The notes beneath the pieces were generated by a model. It searched no databases. It saw nothing but the letters and a program-made list of their open reading frames with translations, and was not told where the DNA came from. The position numbers and the translations under genes are program-made. Below are positions 8,889 through 16,266 of a DNA stretch of 64,000 bases, in pieces (position 1 is the first letter of the stretch; each line of letters opens with the position of its first letter). Source of the stretch: Methylobacterium goesingense (GTDB lineage: Bacteria; Pseudomonadota; Alphaproteobacteria; Rhizobiales; Beijerinckiaceae); contig NZ_BPQL01000019.1 of NCBI RefSeq assembly GCF_022179225.1, forward strand, positions 43,785-107,784. Direction: 5' to 3'.

Positions 8889-10304
8889 ATGTCGCGTGCC
8901 GCCCTCGTTGAACCCGTCGCGCCCGTGCGCTTCCGGCCGGTGGTCCCGAAGCCCCTGCGTGAGCAGCCGGGGCTGTTCGGGTTCCTGAGAGCGGCGCGCG
9001 CCAATCCGCTCACGACCTGGCTTGACGTGCATTTCGAGAAGCCGGTCGTGGCCGCCGAGGGGGCCCTTGGCCGAGTCACCGTGGTGAGCGATCCGGCCCT
9101 GATCCGCTACCTCTACGTCGAGAACGCCGCCAACTACCGCAAGGACGACCTGCAGCGGCGCGTCCTCGCCCCGGGACTCGGAAACGGCCTGCTCACCGCC
9201 GAGGGCGAGGAGTGGAAGCTGCAGCGCCGGACGCTCGCGCCGATCTTCTCGGCGCGGCACGTGCTCGGCTTCAACGTGGCCATGAACGCCGCCGGCGCCC
9301 GTATGGCGCGCCGGCTGGCACGCCGCGAGGGGGCCAGCATCGACGTCGCCCTGGAGATGACCCGCGTCACCCTCGACGTGCTGGAACGGACGATCTTCAC
9401 GCAGGGGCTCGCCAGCGATCCCGATGCGCTGGGGCGCGCCATCACCCGCTTCCTCGAATCGGTCGGGCCGATCGACCCCCTCGACGTATTCGGCCTGCCC
9501 GGCTTCATCCCGCGCATCGGTCGGCTGCGGGCGCGGCCGGCGATCCGATTCTTCGCCGAGGTGGTGGACGAACTCATCGCGCGCCGACGCGCCCTGATCG
9601 AACGCGACGCCGCCCCGAGCGACCTTCTCACGCTGCTGTTGAAGGCACAGGACCCCGAAACGGGGCAGGGCCTCACCGATCTCGAGGTAAAGGCCAACAT
9701 CGTCACCTTCATCGCCGCCGGACACGAGACCACCGCCAACGCGCTCACCTGGGCGCTCTACTGCTTGTCGCAGGACCCGGCGGCCCGCGCCCGAGTGGAG
9801 GCGGAGGTCGATGCCGTCCCGCCGGGCGTGGATTTCGACGCCGACGCGCTGCCCTTCACGAAGGCCGTGATGGAGGAGACCATGCGGCTCTTCCCGCCGG
9901 TGCCCTTCATGAGCCGACAGGCCATCGCGGACGACCGGATCGGCCGCATCAAGATTCCGAAGGGTTCGCTTGTGATGGTGGCACCCTACGTGCTGCACCG
10001 CCACAAGACCCTCTGGCAGGAGCCCGAGGCCTTCATGCCCGAGCGCTTCCTGCCCGAGGCCAGGGCCGATATCCCGCGCTTCGCCTACCTGCCGTTCGGG
10101 GCCGGGCCGCGCGTCTGCATCGGCCAGAGTTTTTCGCTCCAGGAGGCGGTGGTGGTCCTCGCGCATATCACACGCGCGGCCCGCTTCAGCTTGGCCGAGG
10201 ACCACGCGCCGGTGATGCCGCTGCATCGGGTGACGCTGCGGCCCGAGCACGGGCTTCACATGACGGTGAGGCCGCGCGGCGAGGCCAAGGGCCTCGCTGA
10301 CTGA
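8889..10304 (+). CDS. Cytochrome P450
   Basis: All P450 landmarks are present: the I-helix oxygen-activation motif AGHETTANAL, the K-helix ExxR in EETMRLFPP, the PERF sequence, and the heme-thiolate loop FGAGPRVCIGQSF with its cysteine about 50 residues before the end. The protein is about 471 residues, has no fused reductase and no obvious signal peptide, and resembles eukaryote-like (CYP4/CYP102-type) soluble bacterial P450s. The ATG at 8889 is preferred because ggag lies about 9 bases upstream; an in-frame ATG at 8850 lacks a ribosome site. No ferredoxin gene is nearby, so redox partner and substrate are unknown. Confidence 0.93.
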   Translation: MSRAALVEPVAPVRFRPVVPKPLREQPGLFGFLRAARANPLTTWLDVHFEKPVVAAEGALGRVTVVSDPALIRYLYVENAANYRKDDLQRRVLAPGLGNGLLTAEGEEWKLQRRTLAPIFSARHVLGFNVAMNAAGARMARRLARREGASIDVALEMTRVTLDVLERTIFTQGLASDPDALGRAITRFLESVGPIDPLDVFGLPGFIPRIGRLRARPAIRFFAEVVDELIARRRALIERDAAPSDLLTLLLKAQDPETGQGLTDLEVKANIVTFIAAGHETTANALTWALYCLSQDPAARARVEAEVDAVPPGVDFDADALPFTKAVMEETMRLFPPVPFMSRQAIADDRIGRIKIPKGSLVMVAPYVLHRHKTLWQEPEAFMPERFLPEARADIPRFAYLPFGAGPRVCIGQSFSLQEAVVVLAHITRAARFSLAEDHAPVMPLHRVTLRPEHGLHMTVRPRGEAKGLAD

Positions 10305-10344
10305 CGAGCGATGCGCGGCGTGGAAGCGGTCCGGTCGTGCCGCC

Positions 10345-11019
10345 TCAGCTCTTCTTGCGGAACGCGTCCAGGCTGACGACTTCGGCGCCGCTCTCCTGGC
10401 CGTCCTCCGACTTCTTCGCCGGCGGCACCTTGGGATCGGTGCCGTCCCCGGCCTTCGCCTCCGACTTCGCATCAGACTTGGTGGCCGAGGCCGTCGCGGC
10501 CGTGCCGGGAATCAGTTTCGGCACCGATGGCGTTCCGATGGTCGCCAGACCCGTCCCCTTCGGCTTCATCTCGGTCGGCTCGGACGCGGCACCCCGCGGC
10601 GCGGTCTTCCCGGCCGACGCGCCATCCGCCTCGACATCCTCGGCGGAGACGTCTTCCGTGCTCTCGCTGAGGTCGAATTTCAGACCGAACTGGACCGAGG
10701 GATCGAAGAACCCGGTCAGCGCGTCGAACGGCACCAGCAGACGCTCCGGCACGCCCGAGAAAGAGAGCCCGACCTCGAAGGTGTGCTCGGTGACGCCGAG
10801 ATCCCAGAACTGATGCTGGAGGACGATTGTCATGTCCTGCGGGTACTTTTCGCGCAGGCGCTGCGACATGCGCACGCCCGGCGCCTCCGTGCGGAACGAG
10901 ACGTAGAAGTGATGCTCCCCCGCCAGGCCCTCCCGGGCCGCGTCGGTCAGCACCTTGCGCACCACGCCGCGCAGGGCATCCTGCACCAGGAGATCGTAGC
11001 GGATCAGATCGTCTGCCAT
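10345..11019 (-). CDS. sspB: SspB-family ClpXP adaptor (alphaproteobacterial type)
   Basis: The first 130 residues match the SspB fold: MADDLIRYDLLVQDALRGVV, HFYVSFRT, LREKYPQDMTIVLQHQFWDL and the substrate-groove strand FEVGLSFSGVPERLLVPFDAL. SspB delivers ssrA-tagged and other substrates to the ClpXP protease. The remaining ~95 residues are low-complexity (Ala, Lys, Pro, Glu) and end in VVSLDAFRKKS, a short conserved tail likely to dock on the ClpX N-domain. The ATG at 11019 is chosen because upstream codons encode no SspB sequence. It lies with thyA, folA and hflKC in an order common in Rhizobiales. Confidence 0.88.
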   Translation of the reverse strand: MADDLIRYDLLVQDALRGVVRKVLTDAAREGLAGEHHFYVSFRTEAPGVRMSQRLREKYPQDMTIVLQHQFWDLGVTEHTFEVGLSFSGVPERLLVPFDALTGFFDPSVQFGLKFDLSESTEDVSAEDVEADGASAGKTAPRGAASEPTEMKPKGTGLATIGTPSVPKLIPGTAATASATKSDAKSEAKAGDGTDPKVPPAKKSEDGQESGAEVVSLDAFRKKS

Positions 11020-11416
11020 CTGCGGTCGCTTATGCCCGGTCCCTGCCCGCCGTCGCGCGCCGTGATGGCGCCCCGGGTCGGATGAAAATCGACTGGAGGC
11101 GGCCGTGACCCGGCGCTCCCAGAAACTATGCCGTGCGCGGGCCCCGAGCCCGCAGGACTTGCCTTGCGCGCCCATCGTCCCGGATTCAAGCCGGAATCGC
11201 TGGCCCGCCACCCGATGGCACGTCCGGAGCTTCCGTCAAAACGCCGAGCCTGTCGAGCCTCGGGGCCTTGCGTCCAAAAGCCCGTGGTTCGAAGCGCCGC
11301 GCCCGGATACCGTCCTGGTCTCGGGGCGGGGCCACGGCACGGGAACGCGCCCGGGGCACGGACCTTTACCAGGGACGCCGGCCAACGGCGCGACCATATA
11401 GGGAGAGGGCGCTCAT
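11020..11416. other. 397-bp gene-free stretch between sspB and the CPBP protease gene
   Basis: I find no convincing gene here. Several overlapping short frames exist on both strands, but they are arginine- and proline-rich and look like GC-driven shadows. No tRNA fold, terminator with a U-tract or clear promoter was recognised. The last bases hold a GGGAGAGGG ribosome site for the TTG start of the downstream gene. It presumably holds the divergent promoters of sspB and the protease gene. Confidence 0.5.
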
Positions 11417-12268
11417 TTGAAGCCCGATGATGGTGCGGCGGCGCCTGCCGAGGTGGCGCCTTCGCACGACGCGCCTCGACCCGTGCGATCACCACGAAGC
11501 GCGAGGCTGCAATCGGCCCTTCGGCTGACGGCCGGTCTGGCGGGTCTCGCCTTCTGGGGCTTCCTCGCCCTGGCGCTCGCGACCCTCCTTGCCCTCGTCA
11601 TCGTTCGCGTCGGCGCCGACTGGCTCGACGGCTTGGGAAGCTGGACGACGGCCCGGCCGCGCCTGCAACCGCGCCAGCTCGCCATGCGGGAACTCGCCAT
11701 CGATGTGATCCGACAGGCCCTGCTGGCGATCCTGGTGGTCGCGGCGGTTCGCTGGCGCGCGGGGCCGGACTGGCGTCGCGCCCTCGCGCTGGCGCGCCCC
11801 GCCCCCGGAGCCGCGTCTGCGCCCGGGCTGACGCCGCACCGCCTCGCGCTCCTCCTGCTGGTCTGGCCCCTCATCCACATCACCTGGGTTACCGGCACCG
11901 CCGAGCTCCTGCAGATGCCGATCCGGCGGCACACCTCCCTGGCACCGGGGCTCACCACGGGGGCGGCGGCACTCTGGCTCGCCTACGTGCTGATCCTGGC
12001 GCCGATCGCGGAGGAGTTGCTCGTACGTGGCGCCCTCTACGACAGGGCGCGCCGCTTCCTGTCGCCCGGCGCGGCGATCGCGGCGACCGGGCTGCTCTTC
12101 GCGGCCGCGCACCTGACACCGGCCGGGATCGCCCGGCCGCTCTCGCTGATCCCGCTCGCCCTGGTGCTGGGCTGGGTGCGCTGGCGCAGCGGACGGCTCT
12201 GGCCCGGAATCCTGCTCCATGCCTGGAGCAACCTCGCGATGATCGCATACGTGCTCGCCCCGACGTGA
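11417..12268 (+). CDS. CPBP family intramembrane metalloprotease (Abi/CAAX-like)
   Basis: The 283-residue membrane protein has the CPBP (Abi, PF02517-type) motifs: motif 1 EELLVRGALYDR (EExxxR) near residue 200, motif 2 FAAAHLTP near 232, and motif 3 HAWSN near 270. Together these supply the glutamate and histidine ligands of a membrane-embedded zinc site. About 6-7 hydrophobic segments are visible, with a charged N-terminal tail of roughly 35 residues. Bacterial members include bacteriocin-immunity proteins and CAAX-protease relatives, but most have no known substrate. The start is a TTG at 11417 with GGGAGAGGG upstream. Confidence 0.85.
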   Translation: MKPDDGAAAPAEVAPSHDAPRPVRSPRSARLQSALRLTAGLAGLAFWGFLALALATLLALVIVRVGADWLDGLGSWTTARPRLQPRQLAMRELAIDVIRQALLAILVVAAVRWRAGPDWRRALALARPAPGAASAPGLTPHRLALLLLVWPLIHITWVTGTAELLQMPIRRHTSLAPGLTTGAAALWLAYVLILAPIAEELLVRGALYDRARRFLSPGAAIAATGLLFAAAHLTPAGIARPLSLIPLALVLGWVRWRSGRLWPGILLHAWSNLAMIAYVLAPT

Positions 12269-12381
12269 TTGCCGCAGAAGACCAACCTCTGCCGAGCTAT
12301 TGTTGCTTCCCGGCGAAAGTTCTAAATTCGGCGAGCGGAGTCTCAGAATCGGCATCCCAGATTGAGACGGCCGCACCGTTG

Positions 12382-12397
12382 TTTCTCTTAAGAGAAA
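12382..12397. promoter_or_regulatory. Perfect 16-bp palindrome upstream of thyA
   Basis: TTTCTCTTAAGAGAAA is a perfect palindrome 44 bp before the thyA start, in a noticeably AT-rich leader (about 12270-12440). The size and position suit a dimeric repressor operator or part of the promoter imported with the gene. No binding protein can be named. Confidence 0.45.
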
Positions 12398-12440
12398 GTT
12401 TTGACGCGGGCAGTCTAATGGCCTGTGGAGATTCTTAATT

Positions 12441-13241
12441 ATGCATGAATATCACTCTCTGCTCAGAAAGATCCTCGAGCAAGGGGTCCGCAAGGATGAC
12501 CGGACCGGGACGGGAACGCTGTCCATTTTCGGACATCAAATGCGATTCGATCTGAGTGAGGGTTTTCCACTGGTAACAACCAAAAAATTACACTTACGGT
12601 CTATAATACATGAGCTTTTATGGTTTATTTCTGGAAGTACAAATATATCAAAACTTCACCAAAATGGTGTTACCATTTGGGATGAGTGGGCAAGTCCCTG
12701 TGGGGACTTGGGCCCAGTCTATGGTGAGCAGTGGCGATCCTGGAAAAAACCTGGCACAACCGACGAAACGATAGATCAGATTGGTTGGGTTGTCGAAGAG
12801 ATTAAGCGGAATCCAGATTCCCGGCGATTAATTGTGACCGCTTGGAATCCAGCAGAACTGGATAAAATGGCACTGGCTCCATGCCATTGTTTATTTCAAT
12901 TCTATGTTCTGAATGGACGTCTCTCGTGCCAACTTTACCAGCGCTCCGCAGATGTATTCCTGGGCATACCATTCAACATAGCGAGCTATGCCCTGCTAAC
13001 TTCTATGATTGCGCAAGTTTGCGGCCTCCAGCCCGGTGATTTTGTCCATTCATTAGGTGATGCCCATCTCTACCTAAACCATCTCGATCAAGCGCATCTC
13101 CAGCTTTCGCGTGAGCCAAAATCGCTTCCGCGTCTGCGGCTTAACCCAACTGTCCGTTCGATCGACGGGTTCAGGTTCGAAGACATAACTATCGAGGGAT
13201 ACGAGGCGCATCCCGCCATCCGCGCGCCTGTAGCAGTTTAA
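12441..13241 (+). CDS. thyA: Thymidylate synthase ThyA (foreign base composition)
   Basis: The 266-residue protein is a complete ThyA: RTGTGT near residues 21-26 (phosphate binding), the catalytic loop APCHC with nucleophile C148, [17 protein letters not shown] and GDAHLYLNH. It makes dTMP from dUMP using methylene-tetrahydrofolate, and the folA product just downstream regenerates tetrahydrofolate. The gene is strikingly AT-rich; the stretch around 12585-12670 is mostly A/T while flanking genes are near 70% GC. Codon use (aaa, tta, ata) is also unlike its neighbours. The protein shows no damage. The position before folA is the usual Rhizobiales one, so an in-place replacement by a foreign allele is the simplest reading. 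Confidence 0.97.
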   Translation: MHEYHSLLRKILEQGVRKDDRTGTGTLSIFGHQMRFDLSEGFPLVTTKKLHLRSIIHELLWFISGSTNISKLHQNGVTIWDEWASPCGDLGPVYGEQWRSWKKPGTTDETIDQIGWVVEEIKRNPDSRRLIVTAWNPAELDKMALAPCHCLFQFYVLNGRLSCQLYQRSADVFLGIPFNIASYALLTSMIAQVCGLQPGDFVHSLGDAHLYLNHLDQAHLQLSREPKSLPRLRLNPTVRSIDGFRFEDITIEGYEAHPAIRAPVAV

Positions 13242-13243
13242 GT

Positions 13244-13753
13244 TTGATCGAGAAAATTTTGCCCCCTCGCATCACGATCATCGCGGCGGTCGCCCGCAAC
13301 GGCATCATCGGCCGTGACAATGATCTGATTTGGCGCTTGCGCAGCGATCTGCGCCGGTTCAAGGCCCTGACGATGGGCAAGCCCCTGCTGATGGGACGCA
13401 AGACCTTCGCTTCGATCGGGCGGCCTCTGCCGGGCCGGCACACCATCGTGCTGACCCGCGACCCCGCCTTCGCGGTGTCCGGCGTCGCCGTGGCGCATGA
13501 TTGGTCGGGGGCGCTCGCCGCCGCCGAGGGCGCCGAGGAACTCATGGTGGCCGGCGGGGGCGAGATCTACGCATTGGCCCTTCCGCAGGCCGAGCGCCTG
13601 CACCTCACCGAGGTCGACCTCGCGCCGGAGGGAGACACCGTGTTCCCGCCTTTCGACCGGGCGCTCTACCGCGAGACGCATCGCGAAGCGCATCCGTCCG
13701 GGGAGCACGATGCCTGCGCCTTCAGCTTCGTCGACCTCGCGCGGCGGGACTGA
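13244..13753 (+). CDS. folA: Dihydrofolate reductase
   Basis: The 169-residue protein shows the DHFR pattern ITIIAAVARNGIIGRDN, then WRLRSDLRRFKALTMGKPLLMGRKTFASIGRPLPGRHTIVL, with catalytic acid D35. The start is a TTG only 2 bp after the thyA stop (another TTG lies at 13259); no strong ribosome site is seen, so translation may be coupled to thyA. Unlike thyA, its base composition is normal for the genome. Both prolines of the usual substrate-loop sequence (E. coli P21 and P25) are replaced here, by I29 and R33. It reduces dihydrofolate with NADPH. Confidence 0.93.
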   Translation: MIEKILPPRITIIAAVARNGIIGRDNDLIWRLRSDLRRFKALTMGKPLLMGRKTFASIGRPLPGRHTIVLTRDPAFAVSGVAVAHDWSGALAAAEGAEELMVAGGGEIYALALPQAERLHLTEVDLAPEGDTVFPPFDRALYRETHREAHPSGEHDACAFSFVDLARRD

Positions 13754-13774
13754 GGCCGTAAACCATCGGGCGCG

Positions 13775-13792
13775 ACCCATTGCGCAATGGGT
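13775..13792. promoter_or_regulatory. Perfect 18-bp palindrome between folA and hflK
   Basis: ACCCATTGCGCAATGGGT reads identically on both strands and sits 21 bp after the folA stop and about 217 bp before hflK. No U-run follows, so a factor-binding site or an RNA stability hairpin for the folA transcript is more likely than an intrinsic terminator. Confidence 0.45.
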
Positions 13793-14009
13793 TCCCGTAC
13801 GGTTGTCTTTCAGTCTGCCGATGCCCAAGTGGCAATCTTGACAGGATTGCGCGCGCCCACACAGGTGCGAGTGTCCGGTCGCGACGGGATCGAAACTCTT
13901 GTCCGCGCAGGAGAGATCCGGCCCGCCCTCTTGAGAGGGTGGGACCGGGCGGCGCGGGTGGGCTTCGTGTGCGGCGAAGACGCTGCGGGAACAGGAGAGA
14001 TCGGCGAGC

Positions 14010-15176
14010 ATGCCTTGGAGCAATCAGAGCGGCGGCGGTAACGGCAACGGGGGAGGGCCCTGGGGCCGAGGCGGCGGCGGCAATGGCGGTGGCCCCTGGG
14101 GCGGCGGCGGTGGCGGTGGCGGTAAGACGCCGCCCGATCTGGAGGATCTGCTCCGGCGCAGCCAGGACCGTCTCCGTGGCGTGATCCCGGGCGGCTCGAT
14201 GGGCGGCGGTCGCGGCATCCTCATCGCGGGCGGCCTCGTGGTCGCCGGATGGCTCCTCACCGGTTTCTACACCGTGGCGCCGCAGCAGGTCGGCATCGAG
14301 ACGATCTTCGGCCGCTACACCAGCACCACCGGCCAGGGCCTGAATTACAACTTCCCCGCGCCCATCGGCGCCGTAACCAAGCCCAATGTCGGCCAGGTCA
14401 ACAGCGTCCAGATCGGCTATCGCGCGGGTCTCGGCTCTCAGAGCCGCAACGCCGACAAGCCCGAGGAAAGCCTGATGCTCACGGGCGACGAGAACATCGT
14501 CGACCTCGACTTCGAGGTTCAGTGGCGCATCAATCCCCTGAAGGCGTCCGACTTCGTCTTCAACCTCGAGAATCCCGAAGGCACCATCAAGGCCATCGCC
14601 GAGAGCGCGATGCGTGAGGTCGTGGGTCGCCGCAACATCCAGCCGATCCTGACCAACGAGCAGTCGAGCGTTGCCCAGGAGGTCCGCGAGATCACCCAGA
14701 AGGCGCTCGACGAGTACGGGGCCGGCGTGCGCATCGAGCTTGTGCAGCTCGTCAGCGTGCAGCCCCCGCCGGAGGTGCGCCCGTCCTTCTTCGACGTGAA
14801 CGCCGCGCAGCAGGATGCGGAGCGTGCCAAGAACGATGCTCGCACCTACGAGAGTAGCGTAGTGCCGCAGGCACGCGGCCGGGCGCAGCAGATCGTCCAG
14901 TCGGCGGAAGCGTTCAAGACGCAGGCCACCGCCGAGGCGACCGGTCAGGCCGCCCGCTTCACCCAGGTCTACGATTCCTACAAAATCGCGCCGGTCATCA
15001 GCCGCGAGCGCATTTTCCTCGAAACGATGGAGCGGGTCCTGGGCTCGGTCAACAAGGTGATCATCGATCAGAACGGATCCGGCACGGGTGCGGGCGCAAG
15101 CGCCGCCGGCGTGCTGCCGGTGCTGCCGCTGGCCGAATTCGGCGCCCGCAATGCAGCCGGTGGAGCCGCTCGATGA
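14010..15176 (+). CDS. hflK: FtsH protease activity modulator HflK
   Basis: The 388-residue protein has a cytoplasmic Gly/Asn-rich N-terminus (about residues 8-38, nearly all Gly), one membrane helix (ILIAGGLVVAGWLLTGFYTV, about 70-89), then a periplasmic SPFH/band-7 domain starting VAPQQVGIETIFGRY. The coiled C-terminal part contains NAAQQDAERAKNDARTYES. HflK and HflC form the multimeric cage around the AAA protease FtsH and limit its access to membrane substrates. The start has AGGAGAG upstream. The stop overlaps the hflC start by 4 bp (ATGA), so they are translationally coupled. Confidence 0.95.
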   Translation: MPWSNQSGGGNGNGGGPWGRGGGGNGGGPWGGGGGGGGKTPPDLEDLLRRSQDRLRGVIPGGSMGGGRGILIAGGLVVAGWLLTGFYTVAPQQVGIETIFGRYTSTTGQGLNYNFPAPIGAVTKPNVGQVNSVQIGYRAGLGSQSRNADKPEESLMLTGDENIVDLDFEVQWRINPLKASDFVFNLENPEGTIKAIAESAMREVVGRRNIQPILTNEQSSVAQEVREITQKALDEYGAGVRIELVQLVSVQPPPEVRPSFFDVNAAQQDAERAKNDARTYESSVVPQARGRAQQIVQSAEAFKTQATAEATGQAARFTQVYDSYKIAPVISRERIFLETMERVLGSVNKVIIDQNGSGTGAGASAAGVLPVLPLAEFGARNAAGGAAR

Positions 15177-16141
15177 ACAACCAAGCGCTCCGCACAGGCC
15201 TCATGATCGCGGCCGCCGCCGTGGTCGTCGGCCTCTACGCCTCGGTCTTCACCGTCGGTCAGATGCAGCAGGCCCTGGTGCTTCGCTTCGGCGGCGTCCG
15301 CGCCGTGCTGAACCAGACCGGCACCGACAAGCCCGGCCTGTACTTCAAGATCCCGTTCTTCGAGAATGTCGTACTGTTCGACAAGCGGGTGCTCGACCTC
15401 GATCTGCCGGTTCAGACCTTGCTGACCACAGACCGCCAGAACCTCGAGGTGGACGCTTTCGCGCGCTATCGGATCACCGATCCGCTGCGCTTCTACCAGT
15501 CGGCCAACAACGTGGCTCGCGCCAACACCCTGCTGGCGAGCTTCACCAACTCGGCCCTGCGTAACCTCCTCGCCCGTTCGACCCGCGACGCCATCGTGCG
15601 GACCCAGCGCGCCGAGCTGATGAATCAGATCCAGGCCGACGTGAACCGGCAGGCGAAGGAGCTCGGCGTCGAGATCGTCGACCTGCGCATGACCCGCGTC
15701 GACTTGCCGGCTCAGAACAGCACGGCGGTCTACAACCGCATGAAGACGGAGCGTCAGCGCGAGGCGGCCGATATCCGTGCCAACGGCGAGCAGGCCGCGG
15801 TGACGATCCGGGCCAAGGCCGATCGCGACGTGACGGTGCTGATCTCGGAAGCCACCCAGACCGCCGAGACCCTGCGCGGCCAGGGCGACGCCGACAAGAA
15901 CCGCATCCTGGCGGAAGCCTACGGCAAGGACGCGGACTTCTTCAGCTTCTACCGCTCCATGCAGGCCTACGAGACCGGCCTGAAGGGCTCCGATACGCGG
16001 CTCGTGATCAGCCCCTCGTCGGACTTCTTCCGGTACTTCAGCGATCCTCAGGGCCGCCAGCCCGGTACCCCGGCCGCCCGTGCTCCCGCACGCAGCCCGG
16101 CCGAGCCCGGCACCACCGGATCGACCGACAGCGCCCGCTGA
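15173..16141 (+). CDS. hflC: Protease modulator HflC
   Basis: The 322-residue protein has an N-terminal membrane anchor (ALRTGLMIAAAAVVVGLYAS) and the SPFH domain, with SVFTVGQMQQALVLRFG, PGLYFKIPFFENVVLFDKR and the characteristic LTTDRQNLEVDAFARYRI. A helical region (MKTERQREAADIRANGEQAA) typical of HflC assembly follows. It pairs with HflK to regulate FtsH. The C-terminus extends about 30 residues past the fold with Pro/Ala/Ser-rich sequence. It overlaps hflK by 4 bp, and degP follows after 125 bp, so the trio is a membrane/envelope protein quality-control group. Confidence 0.95.
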   Translation: MNNQALRTGLMIAAAAVVVGLYASVFTVGQMQQALVLRFGGVRAVLNQTGTDKPGLYFKIPFFENVVLFDKRVLDLDLPVQTLLTTDRQNLEVDAFARYRITDPLRFYQSANNVARANTLLASFTNSALRNLLARSTRDAIVRTQRAELMNQIQADVNRQAKELGVEIVDLRMTRVDLPAQNSTAVYNRMKTERQREAADIRANGEQAAVTIRAKADRDVTVLISEATQTAETLRGQGDADKNRILAEAYGKDADFFSFYRSMQAYETGLKGSDTRLVISPSSDFFRYFSDPQGRQPGTPAARAPARSPAEPGTTGSTDSAR

Positions 16142-16176
16142 CGACCGGCGCCCGCCGGAGCGGGCCCCATGACGCA

Positions 16177-16204
16177 CCGGCGGCGGACCCTGGTTCGCCG
16201 CCGG
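16177..16204. terminator. GC-rich hairpin between hflC and degP
   Basis: CCGGCGGCG and CGCCGCCGG form perfect 9-bp arms around a 10-base loop, 36 bp after the hflC stop. The following sequence (actcttgatc) is only mildly T-rich, so it may be a weak terminator, an attenuator or an mRNA-stabilising hairpin separating hflKC from degP. Confidence 0.35.
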
Positions 16205-16266
16205 ACTCTTGATCGGCGCGGCACGCGGACGATCTAAGGGCATCGTTGCACCAGGAGAGGTCGAAC

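Noticed and set aside
11105..11401. Short overlapping frames in the sspB-CPBP gap
   Set aside because: Three frames are open at once with arginine/proline-rich products, the usual sign of GC-driven chance frames.
13787..14041. 84-codon plus-strand frame before hflK
   Set aside because: It overlaps the hflK start out of frame, lacks a family and begins after the palindrome with no ribosome site.
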